Source: an alpha proteobacterium L41A
GTDB lineage: Bacteria > Pseudomonadota > Alphaproteobacteria > Caulobacterales > Caulobacteraceae
DNA: 64,000 bases
Reading direction: 5' to 3'
Assembly (NCBI GenBank): GCA_000335735.1
Contig: AMYY01000015.1
Coordinates: forward strand, 1 to 64,000
Below are positions 53,568 through 62,102 of this stretch, in pieces. The position numbers were made by a program, and so were the translations under genes. Position 1 is the first letter of the stretch. Each line of letters begins with the position of its first letter. The notes under the pieces were generated by a model, which was not told where the DNA came from, did no database searches, and worked only from the letters and a program-made list of their open reading frames with translations.

Positions 53568-53699
53568 TTTATTGCTCCCGGACGACGTGTCCGCGGCAGA
53601 AGATGCGGTCGATGACCGTGGAATTCCAGCAATCGACGCGTAAAGGGCCAGGTCATTTGGGTCTAGGGGGCCGGGACATATCCGTCTCTCCGGCCACCC

Positions 53700-53721
53700 C
53701 ATGAATGTCCCCCGATTCATG
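53700..53721. repeat. Inverted repeat upstream of winged-helix gene
   Basis: CATGAAT (53700-53706) and ATTCATG (53715-53721) are a perfect seven-base inverted repeat with an eight-base C-rich centre, about 135 bases upstream of the winged-helix start, in a 313-base gap that also holds the terminator below. It may be that protein's binding site. Confidence 0.35.
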
Positions 53722-53825
53722 ATCCGTGGCCCAGCAACCGGGTCGAACGACGCCCATGACTCCGGGACCCCCGGTCAGATTGACCTGGGGATAGCCTATG
53801 AAATCGGTTTTAGTCTTCGCGAAAC

Positions 53826-53858
53826 GAAAAAGCCGCGCGCCCCCAAAGGGCGCGCGGC
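53826..53858 (-). terminator. Rho-independent terminator of ParB-like gene
   Basis: A perfect 11-base GC stem (GCCGCGCGCCC and GGGCGCGCGGC) with a five-base loop, read leftward, ends in TTTTTCG. It lies about 20 bases after the ParB-like stop. An A/T run on the other side too may allow use in both directions. Confidence 0.85.
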
Positions 53859-53880
53859 GAGTTTTTCGTCCCGGACGGCG

Positions 53881-55890
53881 CTATTCGGCGGCGAACGAAT
53901 AGGCGTCGTCATCGCGGAGCGTTTCGGCACCCGGCTCTTCCGGCTCTGCCGCGTCCGACACCGTCCGCAGCGGAACCGGCAGCCACCCCTTACCGTCGAC
54001 CAGCCGTTCGGCGGCCTCAGCCATGTCCGCCTTCTTGAACCCGGCGATCCGCGCAGCCTCTTGGGCGCCCGCCGCCTCCGTCACCGCCTCAAGCACCTTG
54101 GGTTTGGCGACGCGGCTGAAGTAGCTGGCCGCTGTCGCCGTCCACGTCCCGGCCATGTCGAGCCCGACCGCCGTCGCCAGCGTCTCGGCCTGCGCCAAGG
54201 CGCCGGGCCTGCGGTCGTGCGGATCGCGCACGGCGTAGAGGCCGACCCCCGCGCAGCAGGCCATCAGGTCCAGTTGGTCCGACGGCGCCAGACCGGCCAC
54301 CACGCCCCAGAGGTCTTCCGGACGCTCGGGAAGGCGCGCGCCCCACGCCTCGCACCGGTCGCGGACGCGCCGACCGGCGGGGCCGTCGTCCACCCCCGGC
54401 GCCAGCCGCTCCAGTCCGGTGGCCGTCAGCCGAAGCTGCAACGGCGTCCAGACGCCGTAGCCCGGATAAAAGACCTGCAGGACGAGGGCGTGGACCACGG
54501 TCGCCAAGGCCGCGTTGACGTCGGCCTGCACCGCATCGCGCAAGCCCATGGTCTTGTGCGCCGTCAGATCGATCAGCAGACGATCCGACAAGGCCGAAGG
54601 CGTCTCGCCTTCGGGCGCGTCCGCGCCTGTCTGCGTCCCATCCTCGGCATCGTCGTCCGCCGCCCCTTCCTCCGGCCACGGCGACGGCGGATCGGCGGGC
54701 ACGTCCTCGGCCCGGACCAGACCGCGCTCGAAGCGGGCGAGGCCGTCGTGGCCGAGCATCACCATGACCCCGGCGCGCGCCCTGGCCTCGGGCGCATAGG
54801 CGAAGTCCGGGCCGAAGGCCTGCAAGGCCTTGTCGATCTCCTCCAGCCGCGCGTCCGCCTCGGGCGACAGGCCGTCGTCGCCCGCCTCCGAAACGATGCC
54901 GTCGTACTCCTCGGGCAGGGCCGCGATCTCGGCGGCGTCCGCCTCCGACCGCTCGACGGCGACCGGATAGACCCGCCCGAACGCGGACAGGTCGGGATAC
55001 GCCAGCCCCGCCTCGGCCCACTTCCAGCCTTCCCGCTCGCGCGCCTCGTCGGCCAAGCCGGTCAGCTTGTCGGCTACCAGCCGATCTAGCAGGACCACGT
55101 CCTCCAGCCAGCCTCCGCCGTCCTCGGTGAACAAATCCCGGAGGATTCCGCCGCCCGCTTCGACGTAGGCCTCGACGCCGACGAAGCGGACGCGCCGGTC
55201 GCCCACCGCCACCTTGGCCTCGGTCATGGCCCGACGAATGGCGTGGACGGGACGGTATTCGCCCAACTGCTCGAACACCTGCCGCTGCCGGTCCTGATCC
55301 GCGCTCACGCAGAAGGCCATCAACTGGTCCAAGGCCAGCGCCCCGTCCCGATAGGCCGCCATCAGTTCGGGCGCGGCCGCGCCCAGCCGGAGCCGCTGGC
55401 GCACCACATGAGCCGACACGCCGAACCGGGCGCCGATCTCCTCGGGGCCATACCCCTTTTCGACCGCCAGCCGCTGGAAGGCCTCGAACTGATCGGCGGG
55501 ATGCATGGCCTCGCGGGTCATGTTCTCGTCGAGGCTGATCTCATGAGCGTCGTTCTCGGCGTCCACGATGCAGCGCACCGGGTGAGTCCGCTTGATCGCC
55601 TTGCGCTTGGCCAGCAGTCGAAGCCCCTGACGGCGGCCCTCGCCGATGGTGACGAGGTAGTTCCCGGTCGGGGCGCCCTCCCCGTCCCGCTCGATCTCGA
55701 CCACAGGCGGCTGCAACACCCCTTTGGCCTTGATGGAGGCCGCGAAGGCCTCGATGGTCGCCGGGCTGTGCGGGGTCTTCCTCGCATTCTTCGGCGAGGC
55801 CTTGAGCCGGTTCAGCGGCACGATCACCTCCGCGCCGTGCTGCGGCGCGGTCGCTTCGGTCGGGACGGTTTGGGTGGATTGAGCAGTCAT
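53881..55890 (-). CDS. ParB-like DNA-binding protein of mobile element type
   Basis: This 669-residue protein has an N-terminal ParB/Srx domain (VIVPLNRLKASPKNARKTPH, then IGEGRRQGLRLLAKRKAIKR) and a helix-turn-helix (GPEEIGARFGVSAHVVRQRL). A long C-terminal part of unknown function includes an acidic linker (EEGAADDDAEDGTQTGADAP). Proteins of this size are typical of conjugative elements in alphaproteobacteria rather than chromosomal ParB (about 300 residues). The ATG has AAAGGAGG upstream. An inverted repeat is present in the region before it, and a terminator follows. Confidence 0.85.
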   Translation of the reverse strand: MTAQSTQTVPTEATAPQHGAEVIVPLNRLKASPKNARKTPHSPATIEAFAASIKAKGVLQPPVVEIERDGEGAPTGNYLVTIGEGRRQGLRLLAKRKAIKRTHPVRCIVDAENDAHEISLDENMTREAMHPADQFEAFQRLAVEKGYGPEEIGARFGVSAHVVRQRLRLGAAAPELMAAYRDGALALDQLMAFCVSADQDRQRQVFEQLGEYRPVHAIRRAMTEAKVAVGDRRVRFVGVEAYVEAGGGILRDLFTEDGGGWLEDVVLLDRLVADKLTGLADEAREREGWKWAEAGLAYPDLSAFGRVYPVAVERSEADAAEIAALPEEYDGIVSEAGDDGLSPEADARLEEIDKALQAFGPDFAYAPEARARAGVMVMLGHDGLARFERGLVRAEDVPADPPSPWPEEGAADDDAEDGTQTGADAPEGETPSALSDRLLIDLTAHKTMGLRDAVQADVNAALATVVHALVLQVFYPGYGVWTPLQLRLTATGLERLAPGVDDGPAGRRVRDRCEAWGARLPERPEDLWGVVAGLAPSDQLDLMACCAGVGLYAVRDPHDRRPGALAQAETLATAVGLDMAGTWTATAASYFSRVAKPKVLEAVTEAAGAQEAARIAGFKKADMAEAAERLVDGKGWLPVPLRTVSDAAEPEEPGAETLRDDDAYSFAAE

Positions 55891-55980
55891 GTCTGCCTCC
55901 TTTGGGCAAGGGTTGCAGGCACGCGAACTGCGCGCCTGAAACCCTGCCCGTCGGCGAGACCGGGGTAGCAAGGGCCAGGG

Positions 55981-56083
55981 CGGACCGGCCGGAGGGGGAT
56001 CGCCCGACCTGCACAAGCCTGACCCTGATGATTGTCATGACGCCCGTCGCTAGCGCGGAAGGTCGGGGAGACCGGCCGGTCCG
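55981..56083. repeat. Twelve-base inverted repeat upstream of ParB-like gene
   Basis: CGGACCGGCCGG (55981-55992) and CCGGCCGGTCCG (56072-56083) are perfect inverted copies 79 bases apart, in the 236-base gap upstream of the ParB-like gene. A hairpin GCGGC-GAA-GCCGC follows at 56084-56096. The arms may be binding sites for the ParB-like protein. GC-rich sequence makes chance more likely. Confidence 0.45.
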
Positions 56084-56126
56084 GCGGCGAAGCCGCTTCA
56101 CCCTGGCCCGCGCGAGGGCGGAGCCC

Positions 56127-57104
56127 TTAGCCCTGGTGCGAGGCGCGCCAGGCGTCCTTCTGACGCGGCGTCGCGGGCTTCAGCTTGAGGAAGACGATTT
56201 GACCGGGCCTCGCGTCGCCCCAGCTGACGTAGATCCGGCTGCTCCGGTCCGGCCCCACCACATCGATCATATGGGGTCGAAGCCCCCTCGGGTCAGGCGG
56301 CGTCGGCGCCCCCTCGTCGAGGTGGAACTTCAATCCCAGCCCTTGCAGGCGGAAGATGACCGCGACCAGCCGACCCTGATCCTCGTCGATGACCGGAAGG
56401 GTCGAGACGGCCGAGCGGCCGAGGGACGCCTCGTGCGCGTCCGGATCCGTCGGCACCTCCAGACGCATGAGGCTTCGGGGCGAAGTCGCCGTCAGGGCGT
56501 CGGCGATGTTCGCCATCGGCGGCGGATAGTCGCGGAATCGGTAGGGCCCGACCTTGAAGTCCATGCCCGTCGCATAGAGACCGGCCAGGGTCTTCATCGC
56601 CCAGAGTTCGAGCGCCTCGCCGGAGATGAGGGTCGAAAACCGCTTGCGCGACAGGGACGCCTTTGTGGCGTGCATCTGCGCGGCCTCCAGAGCCAGGAAC
56701 GCCCGCTGCGCATGGGCGTCCAGGGGCGACAGCGCGGAGTTATGGCGCTGACACAGGATCTTGGATGTCAGGGCGTCGGCGGACGTCGCCATGACCGGCT
56801 CCGCCTGCCACGGCATGCCCCTGACCTTGAGGCCCGGCCGGCTGATCAGGCCCCGGCTGATGTAGTGCTCCCGGCTGATGGTGCGTGAGCAGTCGCATGA
56901 CCGGTTGAGATAGCATCTGGGGTGGGCATAGCCGGTGGCCGGCGGCGTCGGATGGATCGGACCGAGCTTCAGAAGGGGCCGCCCGTCGGGGCTCAGACAA
57001 CAGTCGCCGAACGGCTTCCCGCTTTCGCAGGGACAGCGGTCGCCGCGCGTCCAGGGGAAATCCCATTGATCCTGGGGCGGAACGACCCAACGCCGGGACG
57101 CCAT
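56127..57104 (-). CDS. SEC-C motif protein with HNH-like domain
   Basis: This 325-residue protein starts with a SEC-C zinc motif (RGDRCPCESGKPFGDCCL), followed by a cysteine pair (CYLNRSCDCS), REHYISRGL, and ILCQRHNSALSPLDAHA. This series resembles an HNH endonuclease zinc site (EH, CxxHN). The rest is unassigned. It overlaps the stop of the HEPN gene (TGATG), so both are translated together. A function in nucleic-acid cleavage or defence is inferred. Confidence 0.62.
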   Translation of the reverse strand: MASRRWVVPPQDQWDFPWTRGDRCPCESGKPFGDCCLSPDGRPLLKLGPIHPTPPATGYAHPRCYLNRSCDCSRTISREHYISRGLISRPGLKVRGMPWQAEPVMATSADALTSKILCQRHNSALSPLDAHAQRAFLALEAAQMHATKASLSRKRFSTLISGEALELWAMKTLAGLYATGMDFKVGPYRFRDYPPPMANIADALTATSPRSLMRLEVPTDPDAHEASLGRSAVSTLPVIDEDQGRLVAVIFRLQGLGLKFHLDEGAPTPPDPRGLRPHMIDVVGPDRSSRIYVSWGDARPGQIVFLKLKPATPRQKDAWRASHQG

Positions 57105-58396
57105 CAGACCTCCGACGGCGGATAGGTCGTCAGATGATAGCCGCCGATCCAGCCGATCCGCTGGCCGTCATAAGCGATCATCGCGAACACGATCCGGGCG
57201 ATGAACTCCCGGACGAACTGCACGTGAGGCCAAAGGCCGGATCCTGCCGAGGATCGCGGCTCGTCGGCGCGATAGTGGCCGCGGTGCACGATCTCGTTTC
57301 GGACGTTCACCGCACGATCCAGCGCCTCAAGATTGAGATCGGCGACCGGGACATTCCACTGCTTCATAAGCAGTCTGACCTTGTCTTTCAGCGGCCGGCG
57401 ATTCAGGTCCGCCATCTTGCCCGGCAGGGCCGTCAACAGCGCTTCAAGGTCAGGATCGCCTTGAGCGGCCGGCGCCGCCGCCCGCATCGCGGTCGGGAGC
57501 CGTTTGAACCGCGCCGGCGAGAGAAAATGGCTCTGGCGAGACGTCAGGTTGGCGTGGCTCAGGTTCTCGAGAACGGTCATGGCCTGAACCAGCCGCATCT
57601 CCGTGTACCCCGCGGCCATCACATACCACTCGAGGGCGAACATCAGCTGCTCGACCTTGAATACTGGTTCAAACCAGGCGTCGACGGCCGCGCGGACGAA
57701 GGGCTGCTGGTTGAGGAAATGGATGACGGGCTGATGGGTGTCGCCCCCGCCGGCCTGCTCGAGGACTTCGAGCGCCCACTCCGTGCCGCTCGCGTATTCC
57801 AGGGTCGGGCCCTTGAGGTTCCGACCGGCCGCGAAGCTCGTCATGAGCCTGAGATACTCCAGCAGCCGTCCCGCCTCCGTCCGCCAGGCCGGCAGGTCTG
57901 CGACAGCGGACGGCGCGACCAGGGTTATGAATCCCGAGATCGTGTCATCGACGGGCTTGGACGAGCCGCCGCCGACATAGATCGTTCCGAGGGCCGTCTC
58001 GACCTGATACCGGCCGAAGCCCCGAAACCCCCGCAGCCCCATGCGCAGGAACGGCTCTTCATCCGTGCGCGCGGCTGTCAGGGTCGCCAGTTGGGCCTGC
58101 CCCTTCAAGGCGAGATAAGACCCCTCCTGATCGTCATGGACTGGCGCGTTGAGGTGCAGATGATCCGTCGTCAGCGTCACCTCGCCCGACTGCGCGACGA
58201 GGCTGAAGTAGGACACCCTCTCACCGGGGTCGTCGAGGCCGCGCAGCCAGGCGGTCGCCCTGCTGAAGGGCAGTTCCTCGAAGTCGAAGACGAGCGATCC
58301 GGACGGGGTCAGGGTGAGTTTGAACGCCACATCATGATGGTCACCGCCCCTTGAGAGGCGGCCCGAGAACGCCTGCGGCTTCCGGAAATCCAGCAT
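57104..58396 (-). CDS. HEPN domain protein, ApeA-like
   Basis: This 430-residue protein has a C-terminal HEPN domain: ALDRAVNVRNEIVHRGHYRA, with R-x4-H (Arg366, His371). The N-terminal half resembles beta-rich ApeA-like sensors only weakly. The start at 58396 begins MLDFRKPQAFSGRL; longer in-frame starts are low-complexity. It is followed by the SEC-C/HNH-like gene with one-base overlap, giving a likely two-gene toxin or defence unit. Confidence 0.68.
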   Translation of the reverse strand: MLDFRKPQAFSGRLSRGGDHHDVAFKLTLTPSGSLVFDFEELPFSRATAWLRGLDDPGERVSYFSLVAQSGEVTLTTDHLHLNAPVHDDQEGSYLALKGQAQLATLTAARTDEEPFLRMGLRGFRGFGRYQVETALGTIYVGGGSSKPVDDTISGFITLVAPSAVADLPAWRTEAGRLLEYLRLMTSFAAGRNLKGPTLEYASGTEWALEVLEQAGGGDTHQPVIHFLNQQPFVRAAVDAWFEPVFKVEQLMFALEWYVMAAGYTEMRLVQAMTVLENLSHANLTSRQSHFLSPARFKRLPTAMRAAAPAAQGDPDLEALLTALPGKMADLNRRPLKDKVRLLMKQWNVPVADLNLEALDRAVNVRNEIVHRGHYRADEPRSSAGSGLWPHVQFVREFIARIVFAMIAYDGQRIGWIGGYHLTTYPPSEV

Positions 58397-58690
58397 GAGA
58401 CGACGGTAGTCGTTTCGGACGCCTGCCGAAACCGATGAGCTCTGTCCCAAAGACGCAGAGCCAAATCCTCGACCATTCGATCCGGCGCAGGTGGACGGAC
58501 CAACAGCAGCGCTTGCTTTTCCGCGGCGTCGGCCTAGCCTTCCTTCAACGCCGTCAACGTCGGCGTGGCCGCTGCCCTGGCGAAGGACCCTTGGTCCAAC
58601 GAGACGCACCCCACCCTTTCACGACCGCATCCTCCTGTCGGCCGCGAGAGACGAGCAGCAGTTTCGACTTGGCCGAGAGAGAAGGATCAA

Positions 58691-59842
58691 ATGTACTCCA
58701 CCCTCGACGGCGCGAAGGCTCGCGCCAAAGAGCTCAAGCGGTTGTTCGACGACAGCGGCTTTCATGTTCCGCTGCACCGGTGTCAGACCGCGGTTGCGAA
58801 CGCCGGCGGATTTCAGGACTGGCATGACCTCCAAGCCAATCTCCGGACCGGCAGTCGCCCGCAAGACGGCGACGCCTACCGCAGACGACTTCTGGCGGCG
58901 CTGCCGCCAGCCTGTCGCGGTCCGCTCGCTGAAGCCTGGAGCCCCGACCCGGACGCCGAGGATCCTCCCGGCGACGGCATACCGCCGAACTTCTTCCGGG
59001 ACGTCATGCCGTATGTGTTCGCGACCGAGGTTCTGCACCGCACCAAGACACCGCTGATCCGCCCGGGCTCCGGCGCCGGCCAAAGGCTGCGGCAGGCCAT
59101 GGTCTGCGGCGTGCTCATGAACATCCACGGCGGGCACCAGCGGACCCCCACCCTGGACCCTGAGACGCTGGCCTTGGACTATCCCGGCGACATCGCGTCG
59201 GTCTTTCGGAGCGAGGCCAAACATCCCCGATTTGCACGGGAGCTCGCCGTGCTCACAGAGGCGGGCGTGCTTGAAGTGATCGATGATCGCCAGCGCGGAC
59301 CCGCGATCCGGGTTCTGGCGCCGGTCGGACTTCCGGACGAACTCGCCCGGCAGGCCGTCCTCGACGTGGAGTACGCCGTCCAGGTGAATGACTTCGAGTC
59401 CGACGATTACACCGACGGGCGCGTCACGCGCACGATCCACGAGGCCCTGCTCGCTCTCGGCGTCGACGACACGGTCAAGGTCGCCGAAGCCATCCGGGCC
59501 CAGCACGCGCCGGAGTACGTCACGCCGTCCGGGGCCATGCTCGAGCTTCTACGCGGCTTCGCCCTGGAGGGGCGGGTCCGGGCCTTCGCCCACGGTTATC
59601 GGATGTTCAGCGTCATTCACCGACTGAACGCCACCTTCGTGGCGGCTCAGGCGCCGGCGATGATCGGACACTATCTGGCCGCTCATCACGGGGTCTCGGA
59701 CCAGGCCTGGGCCCAGTGGTTGAAGCGCCATCCAGACTGGGGCGGCCAGTTGCGTGAGGCACTGGCAGACCCCGCGCGGTTTGAGGGTTTCGTTTCCACG
59801 ACCGCGGCTACGCTTGAGGCTGGCGAGAGCGAAGCCGCCTGA
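58691..59842 (+). CDS. Hypothetical protein with glyoxalase-associated N-terminus
   Basis: This 383-residue protein has a front (LDGAKARAKELKRLFDDSGF, CQTAVANAGGFQDWHDLQA) like the helical domain found at the start of some 'glyoxalase superfamily' proteins (PF20066 type). The body contains helical segments but no clear motif. It is divergent from the HEPN operon across about 295 bases. GAAGGA precedes the ATG. The function is unknown. Confidence 0.6.
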   Translation: MYSTLDGAKARAKELKRLFDDSGFHVPLHRCQTAVANAGGFQDWHDLQANLRTGSRPQDGDAYRRRLLAALPPACRGPLAEAWSPDPDAEDPPGDGIPPNFFRDVMPYVFATEVLHRTKTPLIRPGSGAGQRLRQAMVCGVLMNIHGGHQRTPTLDPETLALDYPGDIASVFRSEAKHPRFARELAVLTEAGVLEVIDDRQRGPAIRVLAPVGLPDELARQAVLDVEYAVQVNDFESDDYTDGRVTRTIHEALLALGVDDTVKVAEAIRAQHAPEYVTPSGAMLELLRGFALEGRVRAFAHGYRMFSVIHRLNATFVAAQAPAMIGHYLAAHHGVSDQAWAQWLKRHPDWGGQLREALADPARFEGFVSTTAATLEAGESEAA

Positions 59843-60034
59843 TCGATCGACAAAGCCTGGCCGCCGTCGACAGCGACGCGGCCAGGCTCGGGGGCGCTGA
59901 GCTTGCCCGGCATGCCGGCAGGTCGCTGGGCACGGAAGCCACCGGATGCGAACCCTACCAACCCTTGCCGCCGATCGCCGCCAGCTCGCTTGGCGTCTGG
60001 GGTCGGCACAACGGCGCCGAGATCCGCAGCCGCG

Positions 60035-61165
60035 TCAGGCCACCGGCCGATCCGCGCTGACCCCCGGCGCTGGCGTCGCGGACCTCGGCGGATTCAGCCG
60101 ATCCTGGACCGGCCGGTCGAACCCATACCGGAACGCCGCCGCCCCCATGAACGCCGCCGCCAGACCCGCGGCCCAGACGCCCCACCGCGTCCCGATGGCC
60201 CAATCCGATTGACCGACGGCGTCGAAGACGCCGAACCAGACGATGCGGGTCACCTCATTGGTGAGGAACATCGCGAACGACATCAGGCCGAGGTGTTCTA
60301 TCAGGCGCGACGGGCGCACCATGGGCAAGGCTCCGGCCGCCCAGATGATGAGGGTCATCAGAAGAAGGGAGGCCAAGCCGAAGGGCCCCGCCGACTGCAG
60401 GAGCGCCAGTGCGCCGAAGGCGCCGAGCCCAAGGACTGCCGCAACGGACGGGCGCACGTAGACGCGCGCACCGACCACGGCGGCGGCCACGCCCAGCAGG
60501 AAGAGCGGAATGGCGCGGAGGAACCCGAACCGCAGCGGCAGGCGATAGACCGGATCGCCCAGCCAGACGCGGCTGGCGACGTCGGCGGCGAAAAGCAGGG
60601 CGATCGCGACCGCGGCCGTGGCCCAGGGCCGGCCCCAGAGCGCTCGGCAGACCCATGGCAGGAGCAGATAGCAGCCGATCAGAGCCGACAGCGTCCAGGT
60701 CGGCGCGTTCCAGCCGACACCGCCCGGCACGCCATAGGCCTGCACGAGCAAGGCCTGGGCGGGCAGCTGGCTCCAGTCGAACCATTGGGGATTGCTCGGT
60801 CGGACCCCGGCCAACGCGGCGGCCGCGACGAGGGCCGCGAAACCGGCGATCACGGCCAGATGGGCCGGGAACACGCGCAGCAGCCGCTGCCGGGCGTAGG
60901 TCCTGACGTCCATCCCGCCCGAGGCAAGGCGCTCGCCGTAGATCCGGGCCAGCACATAGCCGGAGTCGATGATGAAGAAGTCGGTGAGCAGGAACCCCCG
61001 GTCGAACACCGGATGGATCTGTCCGAGCGGCAGCGGGGCCGCTTCCCGGAAGTGGTAGAGGATGATCAGCGATCCGGCGGCGAACCGCAGCACGTCCAGC
61101 CAGCCGCCGCGTGCGATGCGCGCGGGGCGGCGGGCCTGACCTTCCACACCGGAGCTGATCGTCAT
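60035..61165 (-). CDS. Acyltransferase family 3 membrane protein
   Basis: This 376-residue membrane protein of the OafA-like family has about ten membrane helices: WLDVLRFAAGSLIILYHFRE with the conserved His, LLTDFFIIDSGYVLARIYG and WNAPTWTLSALIGCYLLLPW. It would O-acylate an envelope glycan. The ATG at 61165 overlaps the previous stop and is preceded by AGGGAAG. It ends the metal operon; a second such gene stands in the copper region. Confidence 0.82.
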   Translation of the reverse strand: MTISSGVEGQARRPARIARGGWLDVLRFAAGSLIILYHFREAAPLPLGQIHPVFDRGFLLTDFFIIDSGYVLARIYGERLASGGMDVRTYARQRLLRVFPAHLAVIAGFAALVAAAALAGVRPSNPQWFDWSQLPAQALLVQAYGVPGGVGWNAPTWTLSALIGCYLLLPWVCRALWGRPWATAAVAIALLFAADVASRVWLGDPVYRLPLRFGFLRAIPLFLLGVAAAVVGARVYVRPSVAAVLGLGAFGALALLQSAGPFGLASLLLMTLIIWAAGALPMVRPSRLIEHLGLMSFAMFLTNEVTRIVWFGVFDAVGQSDWAIGTRWGVWAAGLAAAFMGAAAFRYGFDRPVQDRLNPPRSATPAPGVSADRPVA

Positions 61166-61572
61166 TCGCGCTTCCCTGTGGCGGCGGGGCGTTCGTTGGC
61201 GTGCGGATGGTAGTGCACGTCCGCCCGCACCCCGTACAGGATGAGGGTTCCGGCGACGCAGAGCACGCCGAGCCCGCCGGCGATCATCAACCCCGCCCGG
61301 TCGCGGGGACCGAACACCAGACAGCCGCCCGTCACCAGGCTCATCATCACGCCGTAGCCGATGTAGAGCGGCGTGCCGTAGGCGCCGAGCAGGGAGAAGG
61401 CCATGCACAGGACGAAGAAGGCCGCGACCAGGCTGGCGCCGACGGCGATCACGACATCGAGCACCGGCCGGGGTTTCGACGGCGGGCGCGGGCTCGAGCC
61501 GGGGCGGCCCTTGTAGCGCCCTTCGCGCCAGCGGATGCTGCGGCTGCGGACCGTGAAGCGCTTGCCGGCCAT
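61162..61572 (-). CDS. Small membrane protein of metal operon
   Basis: This 136-residue protein has a basic, Pro/Arg-rich N-terminus (KGRPGSSPRPPSKPRP) and three hydrophobic helices (about 38-62, 68-88, 93-114), and ends with a His-rich VHYHPHANERP. I do not recognise a family. The His-rich tail would fit metal binding. It starts four bases after the DUF305 stop, and its own stop overlaps the acyltransferase start. Confidence 0.7.
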   Translation of the reverse strand: MAGKRFTVRSRSIRWREGRYKGRPGSSPRPPSKPRPVLDVVIAVGASLVAAFFVLCMAFSLLGAYGTPLYIGYGVMMSLVTGGCLVFGPRDRAGLMIAGGLGVLCVAGTLILYGVRADVHYHPHANERPAATGKRE

Positions 61573-61576
61573 GAGG

Positions 61577-62020
61577 TCAGGGCCGTGCAGGTTCGACCGG
61601 CGCGTCTTCGTGCCGCGCCAGCATGATCCGCATCCGCAGGATTTCGGCTTCCTGGGCGCGGATGATCTCCTGCGCGAGGCCGCGCACGTCGTCCGCCTCG
61701 CCCTCCTCCACGGCGATCCTGGCCATGGCGATTGCGCCCTCGTGGTGGGCGATCATGCCGCGCAAGAAGTCGATGTCGGCATCGCCGGAGTAGTCGATGT
61801 TCATCGCCTGGTGCATGCGGTCAGCGGCCTCCCGGTAGGCGCGCGTCGACGGCGTATCCGAGGGCGCGTCGTCGTGACCGGCGTGCGCATCGATCGCTCG
61901 CGCCTCGACCGGCGGCGGGGCCGAGGCGTCGGGGGCGCCTCGACGGGACAGAATGCCGAAGGCGAAGGCGGCGACGGCGAGGAAGACCGCGATCACCGAG
62001 ATCCAACCGGTGCGCTTCAT
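61577..62020 (-). CDS. DUF305 protein
   Basis: This 147-residue protein has an N-terminal membrane anchor (ISVIAVFLAVAAFAFGIL) and a DUF305 domain with FLRGMIAHHEGAIAMARIAV, preceded by a His-rich DAHAGHDD. It is a third member of the family in this window. It lies in the run between CzcD and the small membrane protein and may bind metal in the periplasm. The ATG overlaps no gene; a gap of 82 bases separates it from CzcD. Confidence 0.82.
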   Translation of the reverse strand: MKRTGWISVIAVFLAVAAFAFGILSRRGAPDASAPPPVEARAIDAHAGHDDAPSDTPSTRAYREAADRMHQAMNIDYSGDADIDFLRGMIAHHEGAIAMARIAVEEGEADDVRGLAQEIIRAQEAEILRMRIMLARHEDAPVEPARP

Positions 62021-62102
62021 GGCGTTTTCCTTTGAGTTTGAAAAAGGGTCCGGCTCTCGTCGCCCGTCATGGCGGCGGACCGGGCTGGGTCGTCGCTTCG
62101 GG

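Noticed and set aside
53701-55089. 462-codon open frame on the + strand
   Set aside because: It is antisense to the ParB-like gene and spans its terminator; no domain.
59903-61213. 436-codon open frame on the + strand
   Set aside because: It is antisense to the acyltransferase gene and lacks any recognisable domain.
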